Positions 24,863 through 37,800 of a stretch of 64,000 nt of DNA are shown one piece after another. The stretch is taken from the NCBI RefSeq assembly GCF_051020985.1, contig NC_135010.1, positions 1,796,001 through 1,860,000 of the forward strand. Direction: 5' to 3'. The notes beneath the pieces are model-generated. The model had not been told where the DNA came from. It did not search any database and was given only the letters and a program-made list of their open reading frames with translations. The position numbers and the translations under genes were made by a program. The stretch comes from Nomia melanderi (taxonomy: Eukaryota > Arthropoda > Insecta > Hymenoptera > Halictidae). Each line of letters opens with the position of its first letter. Positions within the stretch are counted from its first letter, which is position 1.

Positions 24863-26034
24863 AATGATTTCTCAGGAGCGAGTGTTTCCTGGGTTGCCAT
24901 GGTTGTATTTGAAATTCAGTCGCAGTCACGACAGGAACTGCAGTGCCACACACGGATTGAAACTTCCGTCGAATCGTGAGACAGTTTTGTATTTCCGCTC
25001 AAGTAGTGTTCGTGTGAGAACGGATTGAATTTTACTTAAAATTCTCTTACTCTCTCGATTCACACAATACGTTATCATAATATACTGTACAATTTCTCTT
25101 TTCTTCTAATTAAGATCCTTTACTACATGTTTTATTTAAGCGTCCATTTTACTGTCTACAATTTTATTTCTAGTTATTTATAGATTATGTCGCTTAACGG
25201 TATTAAGAGGATCGCTTACTTTTTCCGCAATAATTAAAAGTGTTCCTCTGATACATTAGAAAGTAAGAAAATTGCTTAGAAACCTAAATGATTTTTTACA
25301 TAATATAATTATATAAGTCAGATGCAACATTAGAACAAATATCCTTAGCGCAGCACTAGGTTATGTAACAGACTTAAATATCGTAAGCGCCAAATGTTAC
25401 CTTATAGTTAGAGTTGGGAAATCAGCTCGTTTTATTATTATGTTACGAATCGTATCTAACATTATTAAATATTCTTTACAACCCATTATATGGTTTGAAG
25501 TTATTTTGTTTTCGTTTAAACCTCACTTGCGAATTCCCTGTAACGTTGTTTCAATGCCGAAGAAGATTAAACGTTGAACTTGAACGTAAAGGACGTTGCT
25601 CTTGATCGTCAAAGTTTAATGGATCCTGGCGAGAACAATGCTATATAAGAACAGAATGTCACAGAACAGACTTTACAGGAAAGAAATTGAATGCGAAAGA
25701 ACTAATGTACACTCAGAGGCAGAAATTATTCTTTATCGTATTTATCGCTCACATTTATACATAAATTAATATACCAGAATATTTAAAATTTGAATAATAT
25801 TAAAAAACAAACATATGAAAAGTTGGTCTTACTTTTGCTGTCTGATAATTTTTCATGGTTTTTAAATTATTGATACGTTCAATTTTGCATATTGTAACTT
25901 ACATAAAAGTGCGTTCGGAGATGTATGATAATATCTCCTTGAAGTGACCCTTAACAATCTATAAAATTAAAATGGAATATTATTCCATTAAGATTACAGG
26001 GATTTCCTTTTGGTCTTGTTTCATTTATTACGTT
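24863..26034. other. Spätzle 3' flank and spacer
   Basis: The first few hundred bases should include the 3' untranslated region; no strong AATAAA was singled out. The rest is AT-rich with nothing recognised. Confidence 0.4.
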
Positions 26035-26099
26035 TCATAATTATGAAACAAGGAGACCGAAACCAGTCATTTTGACTAGTACGGTAGTTCTAGTGTTAA
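26035..26099. mobile_element. TTAA MITE, family 1, end fragment
   Basis: The block GAAACCAGTCATTTTGACTA and the terminus ACGGTAGTTCTAGTGTTAA match family 1. Confidence 0.5.
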
Positions 26100-26149
26100 G
26101 TGAAGTAGTTTGTATTGGATTTAAACTGTATTCTATCGTCTCTATTTAA

Positions 26150-26400
26150 TTACTTCGTTCCTTCACTTTTATCGATGAGTGTACGCACTTGGCGCCCTCG
26201 AATAAATTCAATGTAGCACCTAAATCTTTGCAGAACAAGGCGTCGAACGATTCGAATGCCAGAAAACAGGAAAAACTCGTTCCACGGCATTTTCGGTGTA
26301 TGTTTTCCTTCGTGTAAGTGACACAATTAATTTCGAGAGAAAAGAGGCTTCTTCGGCGCGCAACCTTCGCGTTTCGTCCTCCGTACTTACTCATTGTTTT
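26150..26400. other. G+C-richer patch, open on both strands, unidentified
   Basis: Minus strand: 82 open codons starting MSKYGGRNAKVARRR. Plus strand: about 50 open codons containing ECTHLAPSNKFNVAPKSLQN. Both are hydrophilic and neither matches a family I know. Splice borders are weak. It may be an exon of an unlinked gene or simply a stop-poor patch. Confidence 0.2.
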
Positions 26401-26560
26401 TACTTAATTTACTCTCTCAATTTACGTAGATAAACGAACGACCGTACTTCTGCCCGGATGGAATGCACATTCGCGTGTCCATTAAGGCAACAGAAGAAAA
26501 ATATATTTTTAATCAATTAGCTGTTTTTGATGAGTATACTTGTCCAAAAACAGCTAACCG

Positions 26561-26813
26561 GTAAACTCCTTGCCCTGTGGTTTATCTCTCAATTATGATT
26601 GATACAATTACTTTATCATTAATAATTTATTGAGAAAGAAGAAAAATTCTAGGTACATTCTATGTACATTGTTTGTTCCAAAGTATAATAATTGATAACG
26701 GAAGAATAATATTTAATTCGAATTGAAAAGAATTAAGCAATATTTGTGCTTGTTAAATTCTGTTTAAAATATTCACTACGAGTCTAACACGTTGTTATAA
26801 GGCAAGGGGTTAA
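26561..26813. mobile_element. TTAA MITE, family 2, inverted orientation
   Basis: It reads from GTAAACTCCTTGCCCTGTGG to GTTATAAGGCAAGGGGTTAA and, reverse-complemented, aligns along the full length of 39411-39660. The left TTAA has one changed base. Confidence 0.7.
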
Positions 26814-29800
26814 AAGTATATTCATTATGAGAATGAAAAAATTATTTGTAGATTTGAGCATGTATAAGAATAAGGTACACACTTTTCAGAAGTTATAGTA
26901 GCTAACTGGTTAATTGCGCATACCGAAATGTTAACCATTGTGTATCGGAAACAAGAAATCTGGTTTTTATATAAATACCTACTTTTGTAATTTTGCTAAC
27001 TACCGCACCATTTAAAAAAAATATTAAATTTTGTTAGAACTTGTTATTTACTTGAAATTTGTTAAATAACAATAAGATATTTGAATATTTTGCACATGGT
27101 GATATAAGTTGATCTCATTGAAAATCCCCGGGTAGTTTTCTAAGAATTAATCGGTACACAATGTGTTAAACAAGGTAATCCTTTATTTGTGCCCGATTCG
27201 ATGATTTCGTTTGAAACACGTTTAGTTTTAATTTCAAGATTAATTTTCCATCGGCCTAATGTACTTATTAGCTGAAAGTTTTCGTCGTTTTTTCTTTTCA
27301 ATGTAGTGTTTGTATTATGGCATGTAAATTAATCTTACGAATAGAAGTACTGGAAAATGATAAACAATTGTATAGAAAATGAGGAACATATAGTTTAGTA
27401 AAGTAAAGTTTATTTCTGAATTTTCTTGAAAAATACGACAAAACTTTTTGGTCAATCTAATAAGTGTATTAAATTTTATACAACAGTGTGCTCGCACCTA
27501 AATTGTATGTATTTATTCATTAAGATAAATGAAGTAAAGATTATACGAGATGCTATTTAGAAACATGTATAAGATGTATGAGTGACATTTATGTATTCGA
27601 TAAAATGTAAGTTTTCAAATATATGATACAGATTGTGAATAATTGTGTGCTTTCTTTTTCATTGTCACTGAAATTGGTACCTATTAAAGTTATTATTCGA
27701 AATGTTTAATCACGATGCAATGATGGGGTTACATTTCATTTATTTTAGATAGATTCATAGTTTTTTTATTTAAAAATTTGTTTTCTTTTATAACTTATAA
27801 CAAATATTTTTTATCAGATTTTAATTACAAGTTATATATATATATATGTAAATTGAAGTTTTATGAAAAATAAAAATCAATGTTAACTAAAAGTCAATTA
27901 AATTGATGATTATAAATACCGGATTATAAAGATGTAAATGATTTTCATTTAATTTTATTATACCACGAAAAGTAAAAAATTTAATTTGTGTTCCAGAGTT
28001 TTGTTAACCAACGATACTTTTAATCATTTCTTTTTCAATTTTAATTAACCTTTTTTAATTGAAAAATCGTTAATTTAAGTGGAAATTTTGTTATTTCTCT
28101 TCGTTATACGATTTACTTTGAATATCATTTTTTAAAACCTTACTTAATTTTCATGCATTGTTGGATCAATTGAAACCAAAAGTGAACTGTTGTTTCTTCA
28201 TTGAAAAGGTACGTTATTAACTGAATACTAATTATTTACACGTTATTAATACATATATTACAATCTAGTTATGCAAAAATTTCTATTTCAGTTAAATATT
28301 ACTTTTAATCCAGTTTTAATTTACAAAGTATTAATACAGACTGTTATTTAAACAGTGCATAAATTTTAAAGGAAGAAAATATTATTTCATTTGTTCTCAA
28401 TTTAGGATTTTTTATTTTTAATATTAAAAATTTTGCTGTTTTATATTGTATTGTTTCAATTCCTTTTTTAAAGCAATCTAATACTGCATGCTGTACAGTT
28501 AAAAGAAAATAATATCAGAATACAAATACAAAACTTCTCTAATAATAATTGTTGTTGAAAATATATCTAAATTCTAAGAGCGTTTGTTATATATGTTTCC
28601 AATATTCCTCTGTCATTCCTTTTCTCGTCGAAATTTCCGGAAAATTAAATTTTTTGTAGTTTACATTTATTATTTCATACCCTTTTGAATAGTCAGCAAC
28701 CTATACGCAGAGAAAGTGAAACGTAGTGAAGGTTAATTGGTGGAGACACCAGTAATTTTTATTACCCTTTAAAGTTAATAAGTTATACGTGCAAATGAGA
28801 AGAAATATCTTTAAAGATTTATGCATGAAAAATTATAGAACTTTTAGACTAATGTAATTAAATTAAAAGATTTCTTGGAGTATGTTTCAAAGAGAAAATA
28901 ATTTATAAAATTTTTTTAACAAATGTATTTAGCATGAGATAAAATCTTAAGTGAGTACATAGCTTCAGTGTTTGAGAGCAGTTCGTTAATTCTAAAGTCA
29001 TGCGAACTTTATATTTTACGTGTAATTGTAATTAAATAAGTATGAAATCTCGAATAATAAAATGTTGACATTTAAATATTTTTCTTTCTTCCTACTTCTA
29101 TATAAACAGTGCATATTTTGCTAAATAAATATATTTATAAGACACGATGCTATAGCAGTAAATTAACTGTTTAATATTAATAACGTTTTTCCTGTGGTAT
29201 CTACTATTAATAATTTCTTATTCATTAAAAACATTATTAACTCACCTTGATAGAAGTAGATGTGTCATAAAAAATAGTAAAGAAATAAAAACTGAATTGC
29301 ATGATTACTTGTTTGATGAACTTTTAAAATTGATTTTCACAAAAACCAAGTGTCTGAATAAATGTAATGGATGTTTTAAGGAATGAAACTATATGCCAGA
29401 ATAAGATAATTATCAAGAACGATGAAATTCCGGTTCCAACTTCCCCTCCAAATCATTAAAAATTAAAATTCCTCAATAATTTGATAACTCTTAATTTTCA
29501 TTTTATTTTGACTTTCAAAATTAACTCTGCCAATACAACATTTAAAATATTCCTCGAAAAATTAGTCAGGTTGGGAAAATAATACGTGAAAATCGACAGA
29601 ATATGAAGAGAAACATTTTAATTCAGATATGCAATAAGTCAATACATTTTACAAAATACATACAGCTAAGAGTGTACATTACGCCGAAGGAAAGAAAACA
29701 GCAACAAAGCAATTTTGTACGCAAACAAACTTAATCTACGAACATTTTAAATTATCCATTTATTTCGTTGTACTTCGACAACGTATAACAAAACGCTACT

Positions 29801-30731
29801 CGACGGACTACAGACTGTCGCTGGCCGTGAAGTAAAAGAAAAATTTCATATTCTAAGCTTTGGACGGATACCTGATAAGCTATTTTTTCCGCTTGCTTTT
29901 GCTTTCTTTAAAGTGATTCAAGATACACGACCACCGACAAAACTTACAAAACCAGTGAATTAAGCTTAGACAAGTGCATTTCTTTTAATTTAACCCTTAC
30001 GACTCCAACCGATTTTTAAAGGTACCAGTAACACCAAGCTATTTTTATAGTACCCTTTGTGAAAACTAACAAATATTATATTACAACATTTCTTAGATTT
30101 TCCATTTTGCTTCTTAAGAGAAAATTTGCATCCGTAGCAAATGCAATAATCTTAAGATAGTTTTTTTCAACCTTGTTTGTTAAAATATTTAATGCTATAA
30201 ATAATGTTGTAATGGAGACTATAGAGTGAAAAAGGTTATTAAAATTAATGTTTAAATTAATCTTCTAGAATTAACATATCTAAACTTTAAAAAATTCAAA
30301 CAATGTACAAAATCAATTTACACAAATAATTTATGAGTACAACAAACATGACACCTTAAAAATTATTTTGTTTCACAAGTTTTGTCAGTGACTATAGTGC
30401 CTAACCGAAGATTCAAAAGTCGAAGAAAGAGAAAGCGACGATTAAACAGAACATTAAAATAAAAGAAAGGAGCTCTATCTACTTCTAACAGCGTGCGGTA
30501 TTAACGCATTCACGCTAGGATATGTTCAATATGTTTAACCATTGATCATAATAATAATAATAATAACACTTAAATAAATAATATTGAAGTGCATTCTTTT
30601 GTTACGTCTCTAGTTTTCTAACTCCAGTTGCTAACAGTGGGTAAATGTAAATAATTTGGTAAATAATTTAATTATTAACGTTGTGATTTACTTTAATGTT
30701 ATAAATTATGTAGCTGTATACCACCAGTGGT
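26814..30731. other. AT-rich spacer
   Basis: Nearly 4 kb without a recognised gene. It holds a short (TA)n run near 27835 and an (ATA)n run near 30548. G+C-richer spots near 29765-29840 and 30400-30500 have no convincing open frame. Confidence 0.4.
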
Positions 30732-30830
30732 TCGTATCACCACTCGTTCGCCATTTTATACGGCAAGAAAAGAAAATCATAAGTCTATGAACAATGCATG
30801 CATCAAATTCATTTCACAAATTTAAATTTA
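30732..30830 (-). pseudogene. Relic of a further Ly6 exon 3 border
   Basis: About 95 bp match the intron-2/exon-3 junction of Ly6 genes A (31823-31905) and B (53000-53080), sharing ATGGYGAACGAGTGGTGAWAC and ATGCATGCATCA. Homology stops about 30 nt into the exon. At the acceptor, the TAG found in A and the TTAG found in B have become TAT, so splicing there should fail. The rest of the exon is absent. Confidence 0.7.
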
Positions 30831-31284
30831 TTATTTTACCAGCGTGAACGTGTCACACGCTTGTTAGTTACTCGATCAAACTTTTCGTAAACCGTGACGC
30901 GAGGACGCGATTGCGAAAACGTGCCCCAAATAAACTGTTTCTCTTTATTATAGAACCGCGTCGCTGACATCAACCCTATGTACACGTATGGTACAAAAAT
31001 AATGGCCTCGTTTGAACGTAACTTCTTTACCACGGAAATATTGTAGGTAGATCGTTACGCGAACGATTAATTTAAGTAAAGCGTTTAGCGTATGGTTAGC
31101 GCGGCTACGTTGACGCGTTTACGTCGAATATCTGATACGCAGCTAACGAGGTATCTAACTATAAAACGCTAACGAGTTCGTCCTGACCGTATACAACCAT
31201 TTTATTAATACAACACGTCCCCACCGCGAATATCGACAAGAAGAAACCGTGGAAAGGTTACGATACACGCGACATTGATTCAAT
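30831..31284. other. G+C-richer spacer downstream of Ly6 gene A
   Basis: It contains a 65-codon minus-strand open frame (30836-31033) of no recognised family, and a TATAAAA box near 31160 in a CG-rich context that could be a plus-strand core promoter. Neither is supported by a linked gene. Confidence 0.25.
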
Positions 31285-31511
31285 TTAACACTAAAACTAG
31301 CGAGCAGTTAAATCAACTTTTTGAAATTCCTCTATAAAAACTCCAAAAGTGCATATATTGAAATTTTAATTGGTTTATAATTCAATTCGCGTATTGCTCA
31401 AAAAATTTCTTTAACAATTTCTCAGAAAAACATCTGTTGCCTTTTTTATAATTGCAAAATGAACAAATTAGGAATGGGCCATTTTGACCCGTCTGGTAGT
31501 TTTCATGTTAA
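31285..31511. mobile_element. TTAA MITE, family 1, shared by both duplicated units
   Basis: A 227-bp TTAA-flanked copy just 3' of Ly6 gene A. Its counterpart lies at the same place 3' of gene B (52469-52682), so it predates the duplication. Confidence 0.8.
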
Positions 31512-31553
31512 ACTTATCCGATGTGACATGTTTTCTCCTAATTTTCCGAATGA

Positions 31554-31559
31554 TTTATT
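31554..31559 (-). terminator. Polyadenylation signal AATAAA of Ly6 gene A
   Basis: AATAAA on the minus strand about 50 nt beyond the TAA stop. It is conserved in copy B at 52725-52730. Confidence 0.5.
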
Positions 31560-31607
31560 CTTTTCCTTGTTTTCAATTGTTATTTGTACCATAAAACTTC
31601 CGCAACG

Positions 31608-31849
31608 TTAAATAAAGTTATATTTTGATTGGAAGAAATGATAGCCCACAAATGCTAGGGCGATCACGTAAAGAGATTGCAGAATCGATGCACTCGTCGC
31701 AGAATTGCAGAGGTCGGTGCTGCAAATGTGGCAAGATTCGATCACATTTGGACCTGAAATCGCCATTGCACTGCAGGGACCGTCGGTGATATCCGCCTCG
31801 TCGACGTTCGGGGTTGAACACTGACGTATCACCACTCGTTCACCATTTT
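31608..31849 (-). CDS. Ly6 gene A exon 3: third finger and GPI signal
   Basis: The acceptor is TTTTCTGTAG. The exon opens ENGERVVIRQC and carries the last five cysteines. It ends in a hydrophobic tail, SILQSLYVIALAFVGYHFF, then TAA. The tail is almost identical to that of gene B, whereas the 40 residues before CSTDLCN are less than half identical. Confidence 0.92.
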
Positions 31850-34800
31850 CTACAGAAAAAAGGAAATCATCAGTCTATGAAAAATGCATGCATCAGGTTT
31901 ATTTTACTTTAGATTTGTAAGCTTGTTCTAATTCTTAAAATGTAACACTTCAGCACATGAGCAACAGAAGACCCTTATTATGTGATTTGTTGATTATATC
32001 TAAATATTTCAGACTTCAGTTTTCAATCATCTTTTTCTTCAGGATAATAGTGTTAACTGATAACCTAGTTCTGTAGTCGACAGTTAAGGTTTGTAGAGAA
32101 TTTTCTGTATGAGAAAACAATATACACTTAACCCTCGATTTACACGGTATTCGAATTGCACGAATTCGGTTTTACACGGTCGAAGGAGAGCAGAACGACT
32201 TCCATTTACACGCACTTGCATTTCATTTTAACACGGTCAGATCAGACAAACTCAAAAATTACATTAATATTTTTCTTGTTTTGTGGATTATACATGCAAT
32301 CTTGTTGGCTTAATAAATTTTTATTTGAAAATATGTATATAATTTCTCATTTGAGATCTTCTTTCCGAAAAAATTAGAATAAAAAAATTGTCAAGTGTAT
32401 GTGTACTTACAAGGAAGATTATTCAAGTGTAACATGCCCAATATCATATAATTTGACAGTTATTTACGTATTATCCACGTCGTTAAAGTGTTCGTCCCGC
32501 GAGGATTATCTGACGGAGACTATCTAACTGGTTAATTGCTTGGTAGTTTAGTGTTAATGTAAGTGCATCTAGTACATAATATAATAGCTTTTTTGAAAGT
32601 TAAAATTTATTGTTTGAAACGTTAAAAATTTGCACTTTTAATCTCTCTTTCTTTATTTATAGTTTCATTTAAGTTTACTTCTTAAATTAAGTGAAATAAG
32701 TTCCTGTATTTGAGAAATAATAGTTAGCCTTTGCAGAAATATCTGCTCTACTAATGATGTTGATTTGCTGGCTCTGCATTGATATTTTCAGTAATGTTGT
32801 AATGATACGTTTTACATAGTTGATTTTGTATCAACAACGTATACTAGTGGATCTTTCTATTTAGAATACGAGTGTAAATTCATAGTAACGTTTAGTACGT
32901 TGAAAATTACACTTTTTTAAAGGATGGCAAATTTCTGCATATTTTTTTCATAAGCCTTATGAGTAACTATACAATAACTTTTTTTAATATCATGTTATTA
33001 CAAAGTTATGAACCTTTAATTGTTTTTATACAATTGTATATTAAATTAGGTATTATGATAAGTATCTTCGAATTTCTTCAGATTTACAGAGCTTACAACA
33101 ACGAAAAATCAGGCCCGGTTATAAGAAGCCCATATTGTCGACCACTTCAGTGGAAAACCATTGTCTGCAGAGGATTAATTTCCTCAGTTTTCAAAAAGTC
33201 ATGCCTAGAATTGCTAATCATCAAACACAATTTGCAATTACGTGTTTACCTTGCGACCTTCTCACAATGAAATGTATTCGAGATCCACGTATAAAACAAA
33301 GTATAATTACAAATAATCATAACCGAGATTCTATTTTGTTCGTTATTTTTCTATGAAGAGAAAAAGAGAATATTTCCATACGACTCTAGGAAATATTATA
33401 TATTCAATAATTTTGAATAAATATAAAATAAGTATTATTATAAGTCGAAAATTCGTCTCATATATTTTTAAAATTTCACTATGAAATTGTTTACTGTATT
33501 TGCTAACTATATTGACCCCTTGCTTTATAATGACGCTTCACACTCGTGAAGATTAAACAGAATTTAACAAGTGTAAATTGAATACTTTGCGGTTTTAGAA
33601 TTAAATTTAATATCGTTTAAAAAGCGTCTTATTTCTCGACCATATTCATAGTATTTCGGAAAGTAAAAGCTCCATCTCATAAACATAAGAAGAAAGCAGA
33701 ACCGATGGAAGATATATCTTCACGTTGACAATGTTTATAAGCATTACAAGAAGCACAAAAATACTCTCCTACTAGGGAGAGTAAGATAGTAAAATTCGTA
33801 AAGGTGAAACTGGATCAAATGCACGCGAACTCGACAAATTTTCAAACTTATTTTCCTCGAAAACAAAATTTCATGTGAAAACATTTTATTCTACATTTTC
33901 GATTCGGTTTTTCACGTAGAGTCACCTCTCGCTTGCTTGTACCACCAATTATGCAACACCCTGCGTTACTAGATTCTTGTGAATTTAAATTAAATATTAT
34001 TCTTCCGTTATCAATTATTATTCTTCATAGCTGTTTGATTGTTTTATTAATGTAAGCGCAATGTGAACGCACAGTACTCGTTTTACGCCAACGTTCTCCG
34101 CCACACGATTGGCAGCCTAAATCAGGGCGTAGCGATCACGCTTTCCAACAATAGCAAACGTGAATATACAATTTGCCTAGAAGTTTTTCCTTTTTTTTAA
34201 TGAATTATTAATGGCAAAGCAGTTACATCGATCACAGTTGAGAAATAAATCATAGAGCAAAGGGTTAATAATGGTGACAATATCAATTTCTAATTATAAT
34301 ATTCTAAGAAAATTGGTGATCTTTGTGTCCCGTTCAATTTTCTACGGAGCATCAGTAATATGACTCTATCAGACAATATTTACAATTTCCAGTTTTTAAT
34401 ATAGAATCGACTGCAGCCATGTGAAATGTTTCTTATTTGTACCGCAATAGAGTATTGTTTGAACGATTTAACGCAACAGGTTGTGTAACCTGTGTGATTC
34501 AAACTGCACTCAGTATCTCCGGAAGTAATTATGTCTCTTTGTGTGTACATGCGAATAAAAGTGGGTTCCTTTGTACCACGATTAATAATGTACAATGCAT
34601 GTCGAAATGATCATTTGCAAATTCCAGAACGCTATCGGGAAACAATGTGAATATTATATAGCGTAGTACCTGCTTATTTATGATGCTAATTGTAAGTTGG
34701 TATTATCGACTATTACTATTAGTACTAATAACCAGGGGGAGTGTTTTCTCTAATGAAATATTCAGTTGTAACCAGAGATTGAAAACAGCTATGATAACGG

Positions 34801-37800
34801 TTCCGACTAAAACAGTTATAAACAACCGAAATAAGGCGTAATTGTTATTTGGTATATGGGTTCTGAGCTATATTAGTTTCGGTTCGATATTATGTCGGTT
34901 TTGAAAACGATACTATAACTATTATTCTTCGGTTCCTTGTTTCGGTTCTTCATAACAGTTTCAAAAACCGAAAAATAACAGTGTTAGAACTGTTTCAAGA
35001 CCGGAACCGAAACTGATACAGCTCAGAACCGATATACCGTATGACAGTTATGGCTTATTTTGGTTCTTCATAACTGTTTTAGCCGAAACCAATACATAAC
35101 AGTTTCAAAGAGTTTCGGAACCATGTCAATCCTTGGTTGTAACATAAATATGTTTGGATGCAAATATAAGCATGTTCTACTTCTCAAAATGTAATTATGT
35201 CTTATTGCGAATCTACAGAACTATAATGAATAAGGAACCACTTCTAGTCAATTGAAATTCAGCCTTATTATTTGACTACTTTATGAAACTACATAATAAC
35301 ACAAAAAGAGTGTTGAATATATACGAATATGTTTATATTAGGAGCCAATAATATACACATTCACTTTGTTATGTATCAACATATAATACTAGAAAATGAT
35401 CATTATAATGTCGTTTTGCACATTTATCTTCATTACAACTTTCTCTTCCTAGTGATAATGTATTATGATCAACACGCTTCTGACGAGTTTATAATGAAGG
35501 CACGGAGATTGCATGAAAGTAGTTTATCAAAAATACTTCGTTTGGAAAATACGTACTCGGTCAATAAATATTCATATCGAAAATTGTTTTATATTGTATC
35601 TTACAATGTATCTTCATTTGTTGAAAACACTCACAGTATTGTAAGTTTTGGCATGCCTATCTGTACTGTGCATAACAAGTATAATAAAAATAGTGTCCTA
35701 AAAATTTTGTAATTTGTAGAACTGTTTTATGGTATAGTGTCATTTTATTTTTCTACGGCGATTTTTCTACTTTTTTTTCTGTGGAAATTATCGTATTTTT
35801 AAATTATATCCCACTTCATGAAAGTAACACCATAATACCAATTTTTATGTACAATATATTAATGTAAGTGGTTACCTCCATTTTCAAAAAACTATTTCCA
35901 ATAAAGTAATTATAGCATTCTGTCGGACTTGAAAAATATCAAAAGTTTAAATAAAATGCCAGCTTTTGAAATGTTTTGTCTAAAAGAATTTTTTATGCTT
36001 TTCCTATCTTTAGAAGAATGCACTCTCAGTCTAAATATTTTATTAAATTTAATTTTCTCATTCATACCATTGAATGATGTTTTCGAAGTTCCCATGAAAA
36101 ATCGCAGTTGCAACCTGATTAATAAAGTAATCAGATGCTAACATGAGAGACTGTCATAAATGTGTCTATTCGAGATACTATGCGATGCTAATTATAAAAA
36201 CAAATGAATTAAGACATAACAGGAAGACCTTCTTTGTGTTGTCGAGCTATTATAGTTCGTTCTATGTAAATTTAGATAATCCTGTGCCAGTTGTACATGT
36301 ATGTGCGTCATTAATTCCAAAATTGCAGTCACGTTAACGCGATTAACCTCAATATTCATGATTCCGCACCGACGAGTGATTTTTCCCTATTGCGGGTGTG
36401 GTTTCGGCCTTGGTTACTCACAATTATCGCAATTATGGCATGGCAGCACGTGTTGTGTTGTGAGTTGTGAGTCACGGACACAACGCGGCATGCTCTGACG
36501 AGCAAGTTGAAGACGATGATCGCCGGATAATATTACGATTCCATGCGACGTTCAAATGCGTCATCGGACTTAAGAACATTGCTCATATGGAAGTATCGTG
36601 GCTCTTGCAAGCATAACAACAAAGCTGTAAATGGAATAACTGAGGCTTAACCAAAGCCAATAATATTTCTTTTGACATTTTTTTTTATTACGCACTAACT
36701 GACAGTGTTGTAATAGCAACCACAGACATTCTATTCTAACTGCATCTCGAACTGCAAAGGATTAATGGAATCCCTCAATTGAATAATTAGGATAAGAAGA
36801 ATAATTTTTGCTTTCTTTGTATTAGAAAATGTGTTGTTTTCATTGTTTCATTATATTTTTAATTATTGAACAGTGTTATAATATTGTAAATCTGAATGTC
36901 TATAAGTTACCTTATTATATACAGCTATATTACCTTCATTACTATTATGATTGTAAACCAGTTTTCAGGGAATAAGTACTTTTTGTACAATTGTTAATTG
37001 ACTTTTGTGTTATGAGGTTATAAAGTTGAATCAGCATTAGTTATGATGCTTATATAAAGAAAAACTTTAGAATTATGCTAATTAAATTGATAAGTAGTTT
37101 TTAACTATGCCTCACACATTTGTGATGTATTTAAGCAAATTGTAATACATTTCAGCAAAAAATATCGCTATTATTTTATGCTATCACAATTTTAACATTT
37201 ATTTAAACTTTTGCATCTAATAAATTAAAATATAATGTGTAAAACCATTTGAGCATTGCATATTAAACGCATTTAACCCTTTCCAGACTGTAAGGTTAAC
37301 AGAACTTAAGTTGACTTTAGAGTTCGATAAAATTTCCCTCAATAATTCGCAAACTAAACCGTGTCGGCTTTCATCAGAATATTTCATTTACTAAAAGTAC
37401 ATCATGTATAATACAATTGTTGTTCGCTTTTCTTAAAATTGCTAATCCATAAACATGAATAAAAAACTTTAGCAAACTAAAAATACAGTGAAATTAAATT
37501 ATTTTTCAAATTTGTGATCTACGGATTTTTTAAAAATTTGTATACTGTGCAGCAATTTATTTACAGATTTTAAGTAAATACAAACTGTATTAAGATGATT
37601 AATTTCTTGTGTAAATTGTTTACTATTATGTCTCATTCAGCATAAATGAAACTTCCATGTGTAAAGTAATGTATGACGTGTCGTTTCCACCAACCACTAC
37701 GATTCGTCGTAACAACGCGTCACACAATAAATCTTAACACATTTGACCCATTAAGATGTCCAAATCCGCTTGAAAGACATTTAGACTTAAAATTAACATA

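Noticed and set aside
24636..25028. 130-codon plus frame and 78-codon minus frame over the last Spätzle exon
   Set aside because: Shadows of the cystine-knot exon, which is read in another phase with recognisable protein sequence.
34380..34595. Cysteine-containing 71-codon minus frame in intron 2 of Ly6 gene A
   Set aside because: Cysteine spacing does not fit a Ly6 exon, there are no matching splice borders, and it lies in an A-only insertion.
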